From: Orthonyx spaldingii
Taxonomy: Eukaryota; Chordata; Aves; Passeriformes; Orthonychidae
Direction: 5' to 3'
NCBI GenBank assembly: GCA_013397795.1
Contig: VZTJ01001390.1
Coordinates: 338,441-402,440, forward strand
DNA length: 64,000 nucleotides
Shown: positions 1 through 10,969 of the stretch, one piece after another
Layout of the letters: each line of letters opens with the position of its first letter
Numbering within the stretch: position 1 is the first letter of the stretch
Program-made: the position numbers and the translations under genes
Notes under the pieces: generated by a model
What the model saw: only the letters and a program-made list of their open reading frames with translations
Database searches by the model: none
What the model was told of the DNA's origin: nothing

Positions 1-370
1 GTCCAGGGATTTCAGGGCCAAGTGAAGGATCTCAGGTGGACCTTAGGGCTCTTATTTGCCATACGGGGAATTGGGATGGATTTTCCTTCTGCTTGGTGGT
101 CAATCACATGGTTCATTCAAAGCACATGCTGTGTTCCTACTGTGGAGTGAGCTTGTGCTGGAAGTGAGCTCCGCGTGCTGGAAGTGAGCTCCGCGTGCTG
201 GAAGTGAGCGGGGACTTTACGGGGCTGCAGACTCAGGAATGTCCCTGCTCTTGGATGTCCTCGTGTTTGCCAAGATCATTCGTTTGCGTAGATGATTACA
301 GGAGCACCCCAGTGCAGATGAGCGCGACTGACTTCCTTCCAGCAAATGTTCTCCCAGAGTTACCATATAG
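1..370. other. non-coding flank with short tandem repeat
   Basis: No gene or dispersed repeat is recognisable. The only structure is a 20-bp tandem repeat at 155-209, listed separately. The open frame across it begins at GTG, not ATG, and matches nothing I know. Confidence 0.6.
155..209. repeat. 20-bp tandem repeat, 2.75 copies
   Basis: The unit GTGCTGGAAGTGAGCTCCGC occurs at 155-174 and 175-194, and its first 15 bases recur at 195-209. The copies are identical, so this is a recent minisatellite or slippage product. No function is evident. Confidence 0.9.
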
Positions 371-775
371 TCCTGGAATGGGGTGGAAGGGACCTTAAAA
401 ATCACCTTGTTCCACCCCTGCCCTGAGCAGGGACACCTTCACTATCCCAGGGTGCTCCAAGTCCCATCCAACCAGGCCTTGGACACTTCCAGGGATCAAG
501 GGGCAACCACAGCTTCTCTGGGCCAGGGCCTCCCCACCCTCCCAGGGAAGGATTTCTTCCCAACATCCATTTAAATGTCCNCAACCAGGCCTTGGACACT
601 TCCAGGGATCAAGGGGCAACCACAGCTTCTCTGGGCCAGGGCCTCCCCACCCTCCCAGGGAAGGATTTCTTCCCAACATCCATTTAAATGTCCATTAAAA
701 GTCTTTCAATTCCCCCTTGTCCCATCACTACAATTCCTTGTAAACCACTCCTCTCCAGAAGCCCCTTTCTGGCAG
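371..775 (-). mobile_element. CR1 LINE 3' fragment, carries a false internal duplication
   Basis: This is the 3' end of a CR1 non-LTR retrotransposon in minus orientation. Read on the plus strand it begins with the reverse complement of the CR1 tail (GGTGGAAGGGACCTTAAAAA), then the family's usual GGGACACCTTC, CTCCAAG, CCTTGGACACTTCCAGG and CACAGCTTCTCTGGGCC blocks. CR1 copies are normally 5'-truncated, and only the non-coding 3' part is present. Its middle is present twice, at 469-580 and 582-693, around the single N at 581, so the true element is about 113 bp shorter. No reverse transcriptase or endonuclease sequence remains. Confidence 0.9.
469..693. repeat. 112-bp exact duplication around a single N (assembly join)
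   Basis: Positions 469-580 and 582-693 are identical over 112 bp and are separated only by the undetermined base at 581. Both start CAACCAGGCCTTGG and end TTAAATGTCC. An exact direct duplication whose only spacer is one N is what results when two overlapping contig ends are abutted instead of merged. Confidence 0.9.
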
Positions 776-3600
776 TGAATCCCCATGGTGTTGGTCCCAC
801 TCATCCAATCTTTTCCCCGTGTGGCCCATGAGCCCCACAGACCATCGCTCTTCTTCTGTCACCAGCATTTTCCTTCCTTGAATATCATTCCGGCAGGAAC
901 CAGCCCCTCCCCTGGCTCAGGGCAGAGCAGCCAGGCTGCAGGGAGCATGGCTCCATCTGCTCTCCATGCTCTCCATCCAAAGGCTTTAAGGCCTGTCACT
1001 ACCAGCACTGCTCCTCTGTTTCCAGACAGAGCAGGAAGCGAAGGGGAAGATCCAAAATTTTCCTGCTTGGTTGGGCAGCGTGTAACAGACATCAAAGGAG
1101 CTCTGGCAGAGAAAACCAACTGCTGAGGATTGATATCCTCGGAATTTCTGGAGCTTGCTTGGTCAAACAGCTCAATGAAAGGAGTAAAAAGATCTTCCTT
1201 GTCTCCCTTCATCTTTTTCCCTGTTTAAATCAATGCCCTGCCCTTCCCACACATGTTGGCACAATGACCCTGCCTTTCAGCTTTCCCAGGAGCTGCAATC
1301 ATTCTCCTGTGATTTTCCCTCCAGCCTCTGGGCTATTCTGTGCTCTTGCCTGACCTTCAGCGGGATGAGCAAGAGGAAAATGCCTGTACCTCCAGGGTGG
1401 GCCAGAGGAACTGGAACTGCAGAAACACGGAGCTGGAAAAGCTGCTCGCACCTCCCCCTCCCCCAGGGATGACTGTGGCCATTACAGGGCTGGATAGGGT
1501 CTAACTGCAATCCCAACAAAGTGATACAGAAATAATGCCACAAACCCCCGGGAAAGGGCCAGAAATAATCACAGTGGACAGCAAGGTTCTGCTGAGTGAA
1601 AAAACCAGGAGAAACCAAGGCATTATGTGGGCTTTTGAAGCTTTGTGGATAAAGATTCCTTGGTTTTTCATAGCCTCCCTCCTTCCACGGCACTTCCCTC
1701 CCTTGCACTCAGCTCCAGGACTGGCCCTCAGCCCCTGGAGCAAAACAAAGGTAATCCTTCACCTCATCAGGGGACTCCAAGGATATTTTTGTACAATTCC
1801 TCTTGGCTGGAGTTTAATAGGTTATTTTGCCATGAGGTTTGATGCCCTTTGGACATTCATCCATGTTTCTGCTGGACTGCATCCAATGTCATCGCCTTTG
1901 CAGGCTGCTTGGACTGCAGGGCACTGTGAGTTCAGGGATGAAAGAGCCTTTCCTGGGGAAGAAGAGCCTGCCCTTGGGGCTTGGACAGGAAAGGCAGGTG
2001 CCCATGGCAGAGGTGCCAGGGGAAGGGGGCAGTGTGGGCTCGTTCAGACCCTCAGGGGCTTAGGAACTGGGTGTGACTCCTGTGCCAGCAATGCTTTGGA
2101 AGGGTTCTTTCAAGTCTTTGGAGAGGGCAGAAAGCAGGGAAATGGCTGGAAAGAGAACAGGAAAACGCAGATTTGAACATAATTTGGTTCAGTCTAGAAT
2201 CAGGATGGGATTCTCTGTTTATTGTCTCCTCAGCAAGGCAGGGCTGAGACAGCCCTGAGAGAGAACTTCAGTTATTTCGGACTTTATAGGGTTTGACTTG
2301 GCTCCATTTCCATGACCCAGCTGCCCTCCCAGCCTGCCCCAGTGAGACCAGTGCCTCCCAGTGATGAGCTTCCAAAAGTCACACACTCATCACTGGTCTC
2401 TTCTCTCAATCCAAATCATAACCTTTTGAGGGGCAGGAATCCTCTGTTCATCCTCCCAGTGCTGAGCTTCAGAAAGTCCCATCTTCAGCATCGGCTGGAT
2501 GCAAATCAGAACTTTTGGGAGGCAGGAATCCCCCTCCTGCTCCTTCCAGCTGCTTTTAAGCAAAGTCCAGCCTGTTAGTGGCAGAAACACCTTTCTCCTG
2601 TGCATTTGGCTGGGATTCCTGTCACTCCCAGACACCCATTTATGAACAACAGCCCAGAGAAAATAATCCGTGATCCGCTGGAAGGTAAATACCGCTCCCT
2701 CACTGCCCCTGACAGCCCGTGCCACAGCTGAGTTCCCCCCAGGAGCTCCCTGCCATTAATCACCTTCAGAAGGGATCGTTCCACCTCGCAGTGTTTGCTG
2801 TGGCAGAGGGTGAGGCTGGAGAACTGCTGCCAGTCCCACACGCTCCTCGCTTGGGAGAACGCGGCGCCAGAGCGCAGCCGGCGCTCGCCTCCCTGCCGTG
2901 CTTCCAGCGGCTGGGAAAGGTGAAACAGGCTGCTTTGGCTGTGGTTTTCATTTCTGCTTCACCTCTTTTCATTCCCCCCTTTTTTCCCTTCTTTCAAGGC
3001 CTCTGAGAAGGGGTGAAGAGGAATGCTTTATCCCCTGCAGCGCTGCTCATGGGGGATGGATGCCCAGCCCAGCACAGCTTGGCGATTATAAACTCTGCAC
3101 ATGGCTAATAGGGAAAAGAGGAGAGAGGATTAGGATTTTTCTCCTTTGAAAAGGGATGTGGATTATCTGGGCCAATAACCATGGCTGTGACATGGCTGTT
3201 TTCCCACCACAGATTCGCAGGGAACGCTGGAGTCTCCAGGTGCAGTTTGTGAGAACCTGCTGCTGGCAGTGGGAGGTCCTGCCCTTCCTTCCTTGGGCTC
3301 CAGAGCAGCCCTTTGCTGACTTGTTGTCCCCTCTCAATTTATTATTGGTCCTGAAAAGCTTCTTTGTGAATTTGTCTTTACTGAAAGCTGAATTTTCCCT
3401 CCTGCCTCGTTCCCTCTCTGCACCAACCTCCTCCCAGGAACGTACCCAGTGTTGCCACTGCCCCATTCCCATGTTTGCTTTTCTAGCCAGGGTTCTGCCT
3501 TGCCTTCCTCTCCAGAGCTGCCAGGAAAAGCTCAAGGGGAGGCCCTGAAGGTTGTGTAGACCCCAGCAGCACTTCCCTTTAGTTAAAAACAGGACATTTG
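776..3600. other. non-coding stretch, no recognisable gene
   Basis: I see no dispersed repeat and no exon with credible protein content. The longest plus frame (1535-2176, 213 codons, ATG start) has no recognisable domain. A diverged tandem duplication lies at 2354-2550. A short CpG-rich patch at about 2840-2905 (GCGGCGCC, GCAGCCGGCGCTCG) is too small to call an island. Confidence 0.6.
2354..2550. repeat. diverged tandem duplication, about 90-98 bp period
   Basis: The block from TCCCAGTGATGAGCTTCC (2356) recurs as TCCCAGTGCTGAGCTTCAG (2454). Both copies contain a CAAATCA motif, an ACTTTTG/CCTTTTG motif and GGCAGGAATCC in the same order. Spacing falls from 98 bp to about 89 bp along the unit, so one copy has lost a few bases. 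The copies are clearly diverged, so the duplication is old. Confidence 0.65.
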
Positions 3601-3797
3601 CATTAGTGCTGGAAGGGACCTTAAAGCTCATCCAGTTCCCTCCATGGGCAGGGCCACCTTCCACTATCCCAGGTTGCTCCAAGCCCTGTCCAACCTGGCC
3701 TTGGACAATTCCAGGGATGGAGCAGCCACAGCTTCTCTGGGCACCCTGTGCCAGGACCTCAGCACCTCATTGTAAAAATTCCTTTCTTATATCTTCC
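3601..3797 (-). mobile_element. CR1 LINE 3' fragment
   Basis: The fragment starts at CTGGAAGGGACCTTAAAGCT and continues through the CCTTCCACTATCCCAGGTTG, CCTTGGACAATTCCAGG and CTTCTCTGGGCACCCTGTGC blocks. It fades after TTCCTTTCTTATATC. It is about 200 bp long. The terminal ATTCTRTG units are lost at the left edge. Confidence 0.9.
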
Positions 3798-5294
3798 TTG
3801 GCGTGGAGCTGGGAATGGACACACAGAAAGAGGATGGAGCTGCATTCCTGGGGCCTTGCTCTGGTCTCCCACAGGAGATTTGTAAAGAAGGGTTTGACAC
3901 TGCTGGACTCTCTGACTTGGATTCCTACCCAGCTTTGGGCACCCAGCTCCAGGATCTGCTCACAATTCCTCTGAAAGCGTGGGCTGTGGGGGCCCAAACC
4001 CCTTTGGAAGTACCAGCCCTGATGAGCAGGAGGGAACAAGTTTCCTGGAGAAGGAGGGCCGCGTTACCAGCAGCGGTTTGCCTGTGGAAGCACTTAATCA
4101 CCAGGAACAGTTAGCGCTTAAACACCTCCGGACACCCCGTGCCGGCCTTGCCGTGTCCTACGCCAGCGTCTCGCTGGTTCATTACCTGCAACACCTCATT
4201 TTCAGTGCTGCTGAATCCAGCTGCCTCCGGAGGCTCCCAGTGTTCCAGAGGGGATCCTGCCTTCTCCAGCAAGGAGCATCCCTGCTCAGCACTGCTGTCC
4301 CCAGGTGTGTGGCACCTCCCAACGGGCAGCAGCCCCTGCTAATGGGCACAGCCAGTCCCTTTCCTCTCCCCTTTCCCCCCATTCCACCCTCCCAAGCTCC
4401 CCCAGCTCTTTAAAACACTACTCCTCTCCTCAAAATGCTTTTAATTGCTGCCCCTCACCCAGCAGGCTCACACAAGTAGATGGAAGCCTCCTTTGCCAGA
4501 AAGTCAGGCTTTTTTCAAATGTGGAAGACCTCAATTAATAAAATATTCCTCGTTTTTCCGAGGTCAGCTTTAGCAGCCGGCCCCGTGATCAAACGAGAGC
4601 CTTTTCCTCGGGATGTCTGCTTGCTGGAATCTCATTAGCACTCACTTGTGCAACGTTTAGCAGCAACTAAATGGGACAGAAAGTGGCTGTTTCCCTTTTC
4701 CTCCCCCACGGATCTGGCGGGAGGCAGGAGAACCTCACACCGCTGTGTTGTACCCTCTTTACCCCTCTAATCACATCCCTTCTTTCACTCAGCGCCGACA
4801 CAGCCTTCAGATCCTTGCAAATCTCTGCTGGTTTGGGTGGAATTCAGGGCAAAATGGTGTCTGGCAAGTCGATGAGGAGTCTGTGCTTGTAGCAGTGCAG
4901 ATTTTCACAGCTCTACAGATGCGATCGCTCTGGCCCCGTGTGAATGAGGCCAGGGAGTGACCCTGGATTTCCATCGTGCTTAGCTGGAAGCAGAGTGCAG
5001 CTCTTGCTTTCTAAATTCATCAGTCACCACCAGAACATCCATTTTAATGGAGCCTTGAAGGGAATTGTTCTGCGATAACGAGCTCGTGTGTAAGAGTTAT
5101 GCCCCAAGGGAAAGCTTCTCCTCCCAGTGGGATCTGAGTCCTCACCGAGGGGCACTTCTGGATGGCTCACTGTGATTATTGATTATTTCTCTGGCACCAT
5201 AAATGTGCAGGGCACTCTGAAACAGGCACAGGACAACGTCCCTGCCTTGATGAGGTTACAGCATCCCTGCCCTCGCTCCAGCCAAACCTGTGGC
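3798..5294. other. non-coding stretch
   Basis: No gene or repeat family is recognised. The short AT-rich interval at 4515-4690 is listed separately as possible regulatory sequence. Pyrimidine-rich runs near 4360-4400 give spurious proline/serine-rich frames. Confidence 0.6.
4515..4690. promoter_or_regulatory. candidate conserved non-coding element
   Basis: This is a repeat-free interval with a CAATTAATAAAATATTCC core and scattered homeodomain-like ATTA/TAAT sites (CTCATTAGCACTCAC). It has no credible reading frame. The call rests only on texture, so it is weak. Other possibilities are plain unique intergenic DNA. Confidence 0.22.
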
Positions 5295-5299
5295 ATGCT
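5295..5299. repeat. target site duplication, left copy (ATGCT)
   Basis: ATGCT directly precedes the TG end of the LTR at 5300 and is repeated directly after the CA end at 5821-5825. A 5-bp duplication is usual for ERVL-class integrations. Confidence 0.85.
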
Positions 5300-5820
5300 T
5301 GTACTAGTTTGGAAACAAACCAGTGGGAGATCGCAAGTCAGAATTATAACTTAATAGAAAAATTAAGATAAATGCAATAATACAAGGGAAAACAAAAAAA
5401 ACCCCGCTGACAGAGTCAGATACAACCTGACACCCTGTTAGTCAGGGTGGTGGTAGCAGTCCAATGGAAGTAGTTTTGTTGAAGCAGTGATCCTACAGAA
5501 AATCTGGTCTCCAACTGAAGGTCCAGTGGTAGCTCTTGTTTTCTGGGAATCCAGCAGGCAGGGCTGACTTGTGCAGTTCCAATGCCCAGGTTATATCCAG
5601 GTGGGAATGCTTGGCTCCTCCCCCCTGGGCGGAGCATCTCACAATGGGATGAGGTAATTCCATGAGTTCTGCAGTGGGTCCTTGACGGCCCATTAACAGA
5701 GAGCACTTGGAGGGAGTTATCAGGGGTGAGTCATGACAGGAGATAACAAACAGTGCCCCACCTGCTGTAACAGCTTGTGGAGAAGGTAATAGAATATATC
5801 TTACATTGCAACCTAGGACA
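5300..5820 (-). mobile_element. solo ERVL-type LTR, 521 bp
   Basis: The element reads TGTACTAGTTTGG at its left edge and ACCTAGGACA at its right edge, so both ends carry the TG...CA termini of a retroviral LTR. It is flanked by the direct repeat ATGCT. Transcriptional sense is minus: a GATATAA TATA-like box lies at 5591-5597 and an AT-rich segment follows near the 3' end. No gag, pol or env sequence flanks it, so it is a solo LTR left by recombination between two LTRs. Open frames inside it (for example 5493-5879 minus) are not genes. Confidence 0.88.
5591..5597 (-). promoter_or_regulatory. TATA-like box of the solo LTR
   Basis: On the minus strand the sequence reads CTGGATATAACCTGG, placed after the U3 part of the 5300-5820 LTR. 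It is the best promoter candidate in that element. Whether it is still active cannot be judged from sequence. Confidence 0.45.
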
Positions 5821-5825
5821 ATGCT

Positions 5826-7410
5826 ACAGATGAAAAAATGGAATGTGGGGAAGGAAGCAGGAGCAGCCTCAGTCCCCACTGGGGTGAAACACCAGGCATT
5901 AACTCAGATGCAAACTGGGAATTACCAGGGAGACACAACTAAGAGAATAAACCTGGGGAATCCACATCCACACGTTGTCTCCAAGACCTGGAAGGAAGGA
6001 ATGATACCGTGATGCTCAACACTGCACTCCAAGGGGCTGATCTCTGCATTTCCCATATGGAATCTCTGTCCCAAGTGCCCCACTGGCCCCAGGCACTGCC
6101 AGCACCATCATGTGCTGTTAAAAGTTCGGGAATCCAAGATGGAAGTGCAGCCTAACTGGGAGTGTCTGCAGCATCCTCTCTGCTGTGGTCTGGGCCCTGG
6201 AGGAATTTCATTCAAAGGGATTTACTCATGGAAATGTTTTCTTCCGTGTACTTCAGCATTTGTGAGCACCTTCTACCTCTGCTCCCCATTCTGGAAAGAT
6301 CCCTGAGGGCTGAATATGCCTCTCCCATGGAATGTATTCAAGTCCTTCCAGCAATGTACTCCTTAAGAGCATTAAGAAACGGACACCAAAATCCTGGCTC
6401 AACCACTCGACAAAGGGGGTGCATTCCCAGCACTGCAGTACGCCAGAGCAGAATTTGGGAGTTTTTATTTATCATTGCAGCAGATTAACACCAACACATA
6501 CCTCAGGGCTGGAGCCCAGAGCTTGAACCCAGGTGTTTCTCCCCACAACAGCCCTTCTCGGGCACCACCCCCCATCCACCTTCCTGCCAGGCTTCCTAAA
6601 TCCCCAAATCTCCTGGCAGGCTCTGCTCAGCCCATTTTTCCAGCCAAGAAGTAGCTCCAGCAGCCCCGGGCACACCTGGGGAGCTGCTGGAAGCAAAGCT
6701 GTCGCAGGAGGCTTTGCCATGCTCTGGATGCCGGTTCTCCATCCTGGCGCAGCCCTTCCCAACTCCGCTGCGACCCCGTGGGCACATTCCTCCTGCCCTT
6801 CCCACAGCAGCTGGGCTGAGCAGAGCAACACTGCTCTGACACAAACATTTTTGCCAGGAATTTCGCAATTGGCTGCCCTCCCTCACCTCGGAACCACCAC
6901 TCCTTGCCAAGAACGTGTTTCCCAGCACTGTGCTTCCAGTCCTGTCACCTGCAAACACAATTACTCCTTGCTTTGGATTGGCTTCGTTAGCGATGGGGCT
7001 GGAGGAGGGCAGAAATGGAGCGTGCTGCCTGTGCCGGGGGGATGTGCTGTTAGCAGGCACAGGGAGGGAGCTACTGCCAAAGCTGCCCCGCCAAACCCTG
7101 CGCAGCTGCTGCCGAGAAGCTCTCGCTCGCTGATCCGGGGCAGCGAGGCGTGAAGAGGAGTTCTGGGGCTGCAAAGGACCTGGTGATATTGGAATATTGA
7201 GCACACAGAGGATGCAGCTGGAACAGATCTGCAGGTTGGCTCTGCATGGGCATCAACATCTTCCCTTCTGCTGATCAAGGGTGCCTGCTCGGGGGCTTGA
7301 TCTTTTCTCCGTGGTCTTTGACACTGGAATTTTTTTTCAATAGGAAAATCTGGCTGGAAGAAGCAGCATGGTCATTTAATGTGTCTGTGATAGTAGGAGA
7401 GATCATGAAA
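5826..7410. other. non-coding stretch
   Basis: No gene or repeat family is recognised. A GC-rich patch at about 7075-7150 (GCCCCGCCAAACCCTGCGC, CTCGCTCGCTGATCC) has several CpGs but is short. The frames at 6533-7153 plus and 6596-7204 minus overlap each other and match nothing I know. Confidence 0.6.
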
Positions 7411-7546
7411 TTTATGGCATGCTGTGGGTTGGAAGGGAAAAAAATCATCCCGTTCCCCCTACTGCCATGGGCAGGACACCTTCCACTATCCCAGGGTGCT
7501 CCAAGCCCCATCCAGCCTGGCCTTGGACACTTCCAGGGATACAAGG
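7411..7546 (-). mobile_element. CR1 LINE 3' fragment
   Basis: The fragment runs from GGGTTGGAAGGGAAAAAAAT to CCTTGGACACTTCCAGGGAT with the CR1 order of blocks. The usual GACCTTAAAG next to the tail is replaced by an A run. It breaks off abruptly after 7540. Confidence 0.85.
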
Positions 7547-7667
7547 TTTTCTTGCCCTTTGGGAATTTTGCTTCCTTTTCTGAGTGTATTTCCTAGATTG
7601 AGGAGACCTCAGGTCTTTATGTCCCATGAGTTTCCTTGCTCTCTGCATGTTTAGTATGGTGGCTTTG

Positions 7668-7805
7668 TCATCCCGGGCTGTTTGGGTTGGAAGGGAACTT
7701 CAACATCAGCTATTTCCAAACCCCCTGCCAGGGACACCTTCCACTAGGCCAGGTTGCTCCAAACCCCATCCAACCTCCTCTTCTGTTCCACCACTTCCAT
7801 GCCAG
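7668..7805 (-). mobile_element. CR1 LINE 3' fragment, diverged
   Basis: GTTTGGGTTGGAAGGGAACT is followed by GGGACACCTTCCACTAGGCC and GGTTGCTCCAAACCCCATCC. The distal part is degraded. It lies 120 bp from another minus-strand CR1 piece; both have their own tail end, so they are two insertions rather than one split copy. Confidence 0.85.
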
Positions 7806-8727
7806 GAATTTTGAACCCGTAGCTGAAGACAGAGCAATAGCAGAACTTTTCTGCTAAAACCCACTCCAGAGTGGAGAGCCCGGTACCTCCACACCAGCAG
7901 TTTGAACTTCCAAGGGAGCATGGTGGATGTGGTGGGATAGTCCCTTCTAGTGCCCAGTGCTGTGGGTTTGGCAAACTGGTTTTGCATTTGGGGGGTTGGT
8001 AATTCCTGTACTCCTGTGGCAAGGATCAAGGATTTGAGCTGTTCTGGAGGAGGTGTCTGATGGGAGCTCAGCCCAGGATCTGCTGCTTGGCTCTTCCTGA
8101 GTGTTTCATGGATTGCCATGGCTTCGAGGGCTGTAGAGATCTGCCACAGTTCATGGAAATTCCCATCACTTATGCAAAAACCAAAAATGCAGGCACCTTC
8201 ACAAACAGCACTGCGTGGAAGCAGCAATAAAAAAATACACATATTCTAATCCAATCTGAACTGGATTTTGTGATAACAGCAAATTTCATCACGGAGAACT
8301 AAATTTCGGTTGATTTTCCAGTACAGAGCACAAAAAGCCTCATGTTCTTCCAACACAGGGAATGTTTTCCTGGCATCCATTGGAAATGCTGTGTCACGGC
8401 TTTTCTTAATGTGATCAGCAACAAGCTGAGCCCAAGGCAGGCAGCAGGAATGGATGGTTTTTTCAGGAGTCATCCCAGCTTGGCAGGCTGTGGACAAATG
8501 GAGGGATGTTCCATGTGGAACAGTGGGAGCCTCCTGGAACCACTGGCAGTTTGCTTTTGGTAGAGAGCCTCGTGCCGTGGGGTGAGGTCGGAGCAGGAGC
8601 ACAGGAAGGGGCTGAAGAGGAAGTGATGGGCACAGGGATCATTTCTTTGGGCAGCCTCGAAACACGTTCAATGAGCCTGCTCTCCAAGATATTTCTCTGG
8701 AGGTGGCTGGCACAATGCATCTCGTGC
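7806..8727. other. non-coding stretch
   Basis: No gene or repeat family is recognised. The sequence is moderately AT-rich around 8220-8300 (AATAAAAAAATACACATATT). Open frames on both strands are short and overlapping. Confidence 0.6.
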
Positions 8728-9040
8728 AATCATGGAATGGTTTGGCTTGGAAGGGACCTTAAAGCCCAGCTCCTGCCATGGGCAGGGGACACCTTCCACT
8801 ATCCCAGGTTGCTCCAAGCCCTGTCCAACCTGGCCTTGGACACTTCCAGGGCTCCAGGGGCAGCCACAGCTTCTCTGGGCACCCTGTGCCAGGGCCTCAG
8901 TACCCTCACAGGAAGGAATTCCTTCCCAATACCCCATCTACATCTCACCTCCTTCAGCCTAAGGCCGTTCCCCTTGTCCTGTCACTCCAGGCCCTTGTGC
9001 AAAGTCCCTTCTTATCAGCTCCCTTTAGGTACTCCCCACC
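8728..9040 (-). mobile_element. CR1 LINE 3' fragment, about 310 bp
   Basis: This is one of the better preserved copies. It begins AATCATGGAATGG, keeps TTGGAAGGGACCTTAAAGCC, runs through the GGGCACCCTGTGCCAGGGCC and GGAATTCCTTCCCAATA blocks, and continues into CCTTGTCCTGTCACTCCAGG and CCCTTTAGGTACT. The antisense frame from 8506 crosses its border, so that frame is not a gene. Confidence 0.92.
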
Positions 9041-9786
9041 TTTGTGGATGGAAGGATGATGAGCTGCATGGAAAAGAAGGAAGAGGTGTGAGTGTGTCAC
9101 ACCGTCCTTTCTGTCATTTATTCTCCTCCTCTCTTCCCCCCTGACCTTTTACTCCTGCTCAAAACTTCCTCTGAGACTGAGGAAAGCACAGACCATCCAG
9201 CTGGATGTTGACCTTCTACCTGGAGCTGGTCAGAGTACAACCAGCTGTGAGCTCCTGGTTCATGTCCTCCAGAGCTTTGGGCAAGCCAGGCTGCTTCCAG
9301 GCAGGGATTTACCCCACGAATTTTGAGTGCTGGCAGAATGCAGGGTTTTGTTATGTTTCATCATCCAATTGGCTCCAGGTGTTCCCAACACCCTTCCATC
9401 CGAACACCTCCTGGTCGTGCCTTGAGCAACCCAACTGGTGCCTGCTTTGTGTGGTCTGTTTTCCCAACCCATTCCCCAGGAGAAGGGAAGGCAGGAGAGT
9501 TGAAGTGGGAGAAGATTGTAGGTTTGTTTTCCATGTATTTATTCATAATGCTTACACAGGTTTGTGCTCCTTTTACAAAAATCACAAAGAGGAAACATTC
9601 CTCGTGTTTGGAACTGGCCTTCCTGGAGGGGCTCTTCCCCTGCATTCTATTTTGTGGCACAGACAGGCTTTCATCCACCTGCAGAACCCACCATGGTGCC
9701 ACAGAGCGAGGCTGCTTACACTGCCCTCACCATGGGGCAAGAAAGGCAAGATCTTGTCCTAATTTGTTGTAGGGAATAAATATTGG
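9041..9786. other. non-coding stretch between oppositely oriented CR1 copies
   Basis: No gene or repeat family is recognised. This interval marks the switch from minus-oriented CR1 copies on its left to plus-oriented copies on its right. Confidence 0.6.
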
Positions 9787-10077
9787 AAGGGAGGGTGTCC
9801 AGAGGCTGGATCCAAGATCTTGTTGGTGGTGTTCACCAATGGGACAAGAGGAATGGGCAGGAACTGATGGCCAGGAAGTTCCACCTGAACATGAGGAAGA
9901 ACTTCTTTCCTATGCAGTGACTGAGCACTGAACAGAACCCAGAGAGGGTGTGGAGTCTCCCTCAGTGGGAATATTCCAGACCCATCTGGATGCAATCCAT
10001 GTGCTCTGGGATCCATGTGCTGGAGCAGGGTGACCCACTGTGGTCCCTTCCAACCGTAACCATTCTGTGATCCATGA
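9787..10077 (+). mobile_element. CR1 LINE 3' fragment, different subfamily
   Basis: Sense-strand CR1 sequence includes GGGACAAGAGGAATGGGCAG, GGAAGTTCCACCTGAACATG, AGGAAGAACTTCTTTCC and GTGGAGTCTCCCTC. It ends GGTCCCTTCCAACCG followed by ATTCTGTGATCC, the typical CR1 tail. The wording of the body differs from most other copies in the window, so it belongs to another, probably older, subfamily. Confidence 0.9.
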
Positions 10078-10089
10078 CTCTGCAAGTCA

Positions 10090-10203
10090 ATCTGAAGAGG
10101 TCGATCCTGGCTCCTCATGTTCCCAAGGGATTGTGGTTGAGCACTGATCTGAAGAGGTCGATCCTGGCTCCTCATGTTCCTGAGGAATTGCGCTCGAGCA
10201 GCT
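10090..10203. repeat. 57-bp tandem duplication
   Basis: The segment beginning ATCTGAAGAGGTCGATCC is present at 10090-10146 and 10147-10203. The first 34 bases of each copy are identical; the rest (CAAGGGATTG against TGAGGAATTG) has diverged. It lies just downstream of a CR1 tail but is not CR1 sequence. Confidence 0.88.
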
Positions 10204-10969
10204 CCAATGTGACTGTAGCTCTTCCCAGCCTTTCCCTCTGCCAGCAAAGCTTGGCTTGGCTCGCCCTCATGCAGATGCTGCTCCTGGCCCACGTTGACAG
10301 CAGCCGTGCGGGGAGGCAGGAAGCTCTTGGAGACAGCTGGCACTTGGATCTCTCTTCTCTGCCCAGTTTGCCTTGGAGCTGTGCTGGTGATGGAGCAGGT
10401 CTGGAGAGAACTGGTCTTTGCGGGAATGGCGCGTGGGAGCGCAGGTTCCTGCTGCGGGTTGGGTGTATCCCGCCAGGAAGGGCTCCAAGCTTTCCTCACA
10501 TCCGCTGGCTCCGTGCCACCCTGCAGGGCAGCGCAGCCGCTCGTTAGCAGCTGCTGCTTCCGTGAGCTTTATTTTTAGGCTCTGCCTCCTTCTCTCCCAT
10601 CTGCTCCTCTGCGGGCTGGCCACCATCAGCCAGGAGCAAGTGGCCAGGGATGGAGGAGAGATGTCTCTGCTGATCCCACCAGGAGGCTGGGGAGAGGCCG
10701 GCTTTGTGCAGCAATTGTTCCCAGGTTTATTGCTGAGCCTTTGGTGTTAGGGGAAGCAAGCCCTCTCTGAAACATCACCATCCTTCACATATTCCCATCT
10801 TCCTGCTGTGTCCCAAGAGGTGTTTCCTGGAAGGAACCAGTTTGGATAGCTGTCCACAAACAAGAGCTCCCTGCTCCGGAGCCATCCTGGCTTGGTACAA
10901 ACCGCAAGGACAGCAGGGTCCCTTTAGAAGTCTCATCCCAAACAGCAGAGCTCTTCCCATTGAACCTTC
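10204..10969. other. non-coding stretch
   Basis: No gene or repeat family is recognised. The part around 10410-10560 is GC-rich with scattered CpGs but has no promoter motif I can support. Confidence 0.6.

Noticed and set aside
1535..2176. 213-codon plus-strand frame with ATG start
   Set aside because: No recognisable domain or family resemblance, no splice-site context and overlapping frames of similar length on the other strand.
2840..2905. CpG island / promoter
   Set aside because: The CpG-rich patch is about 65 bp long, far too short for an island, and lacks TATA or other promoter motifs.
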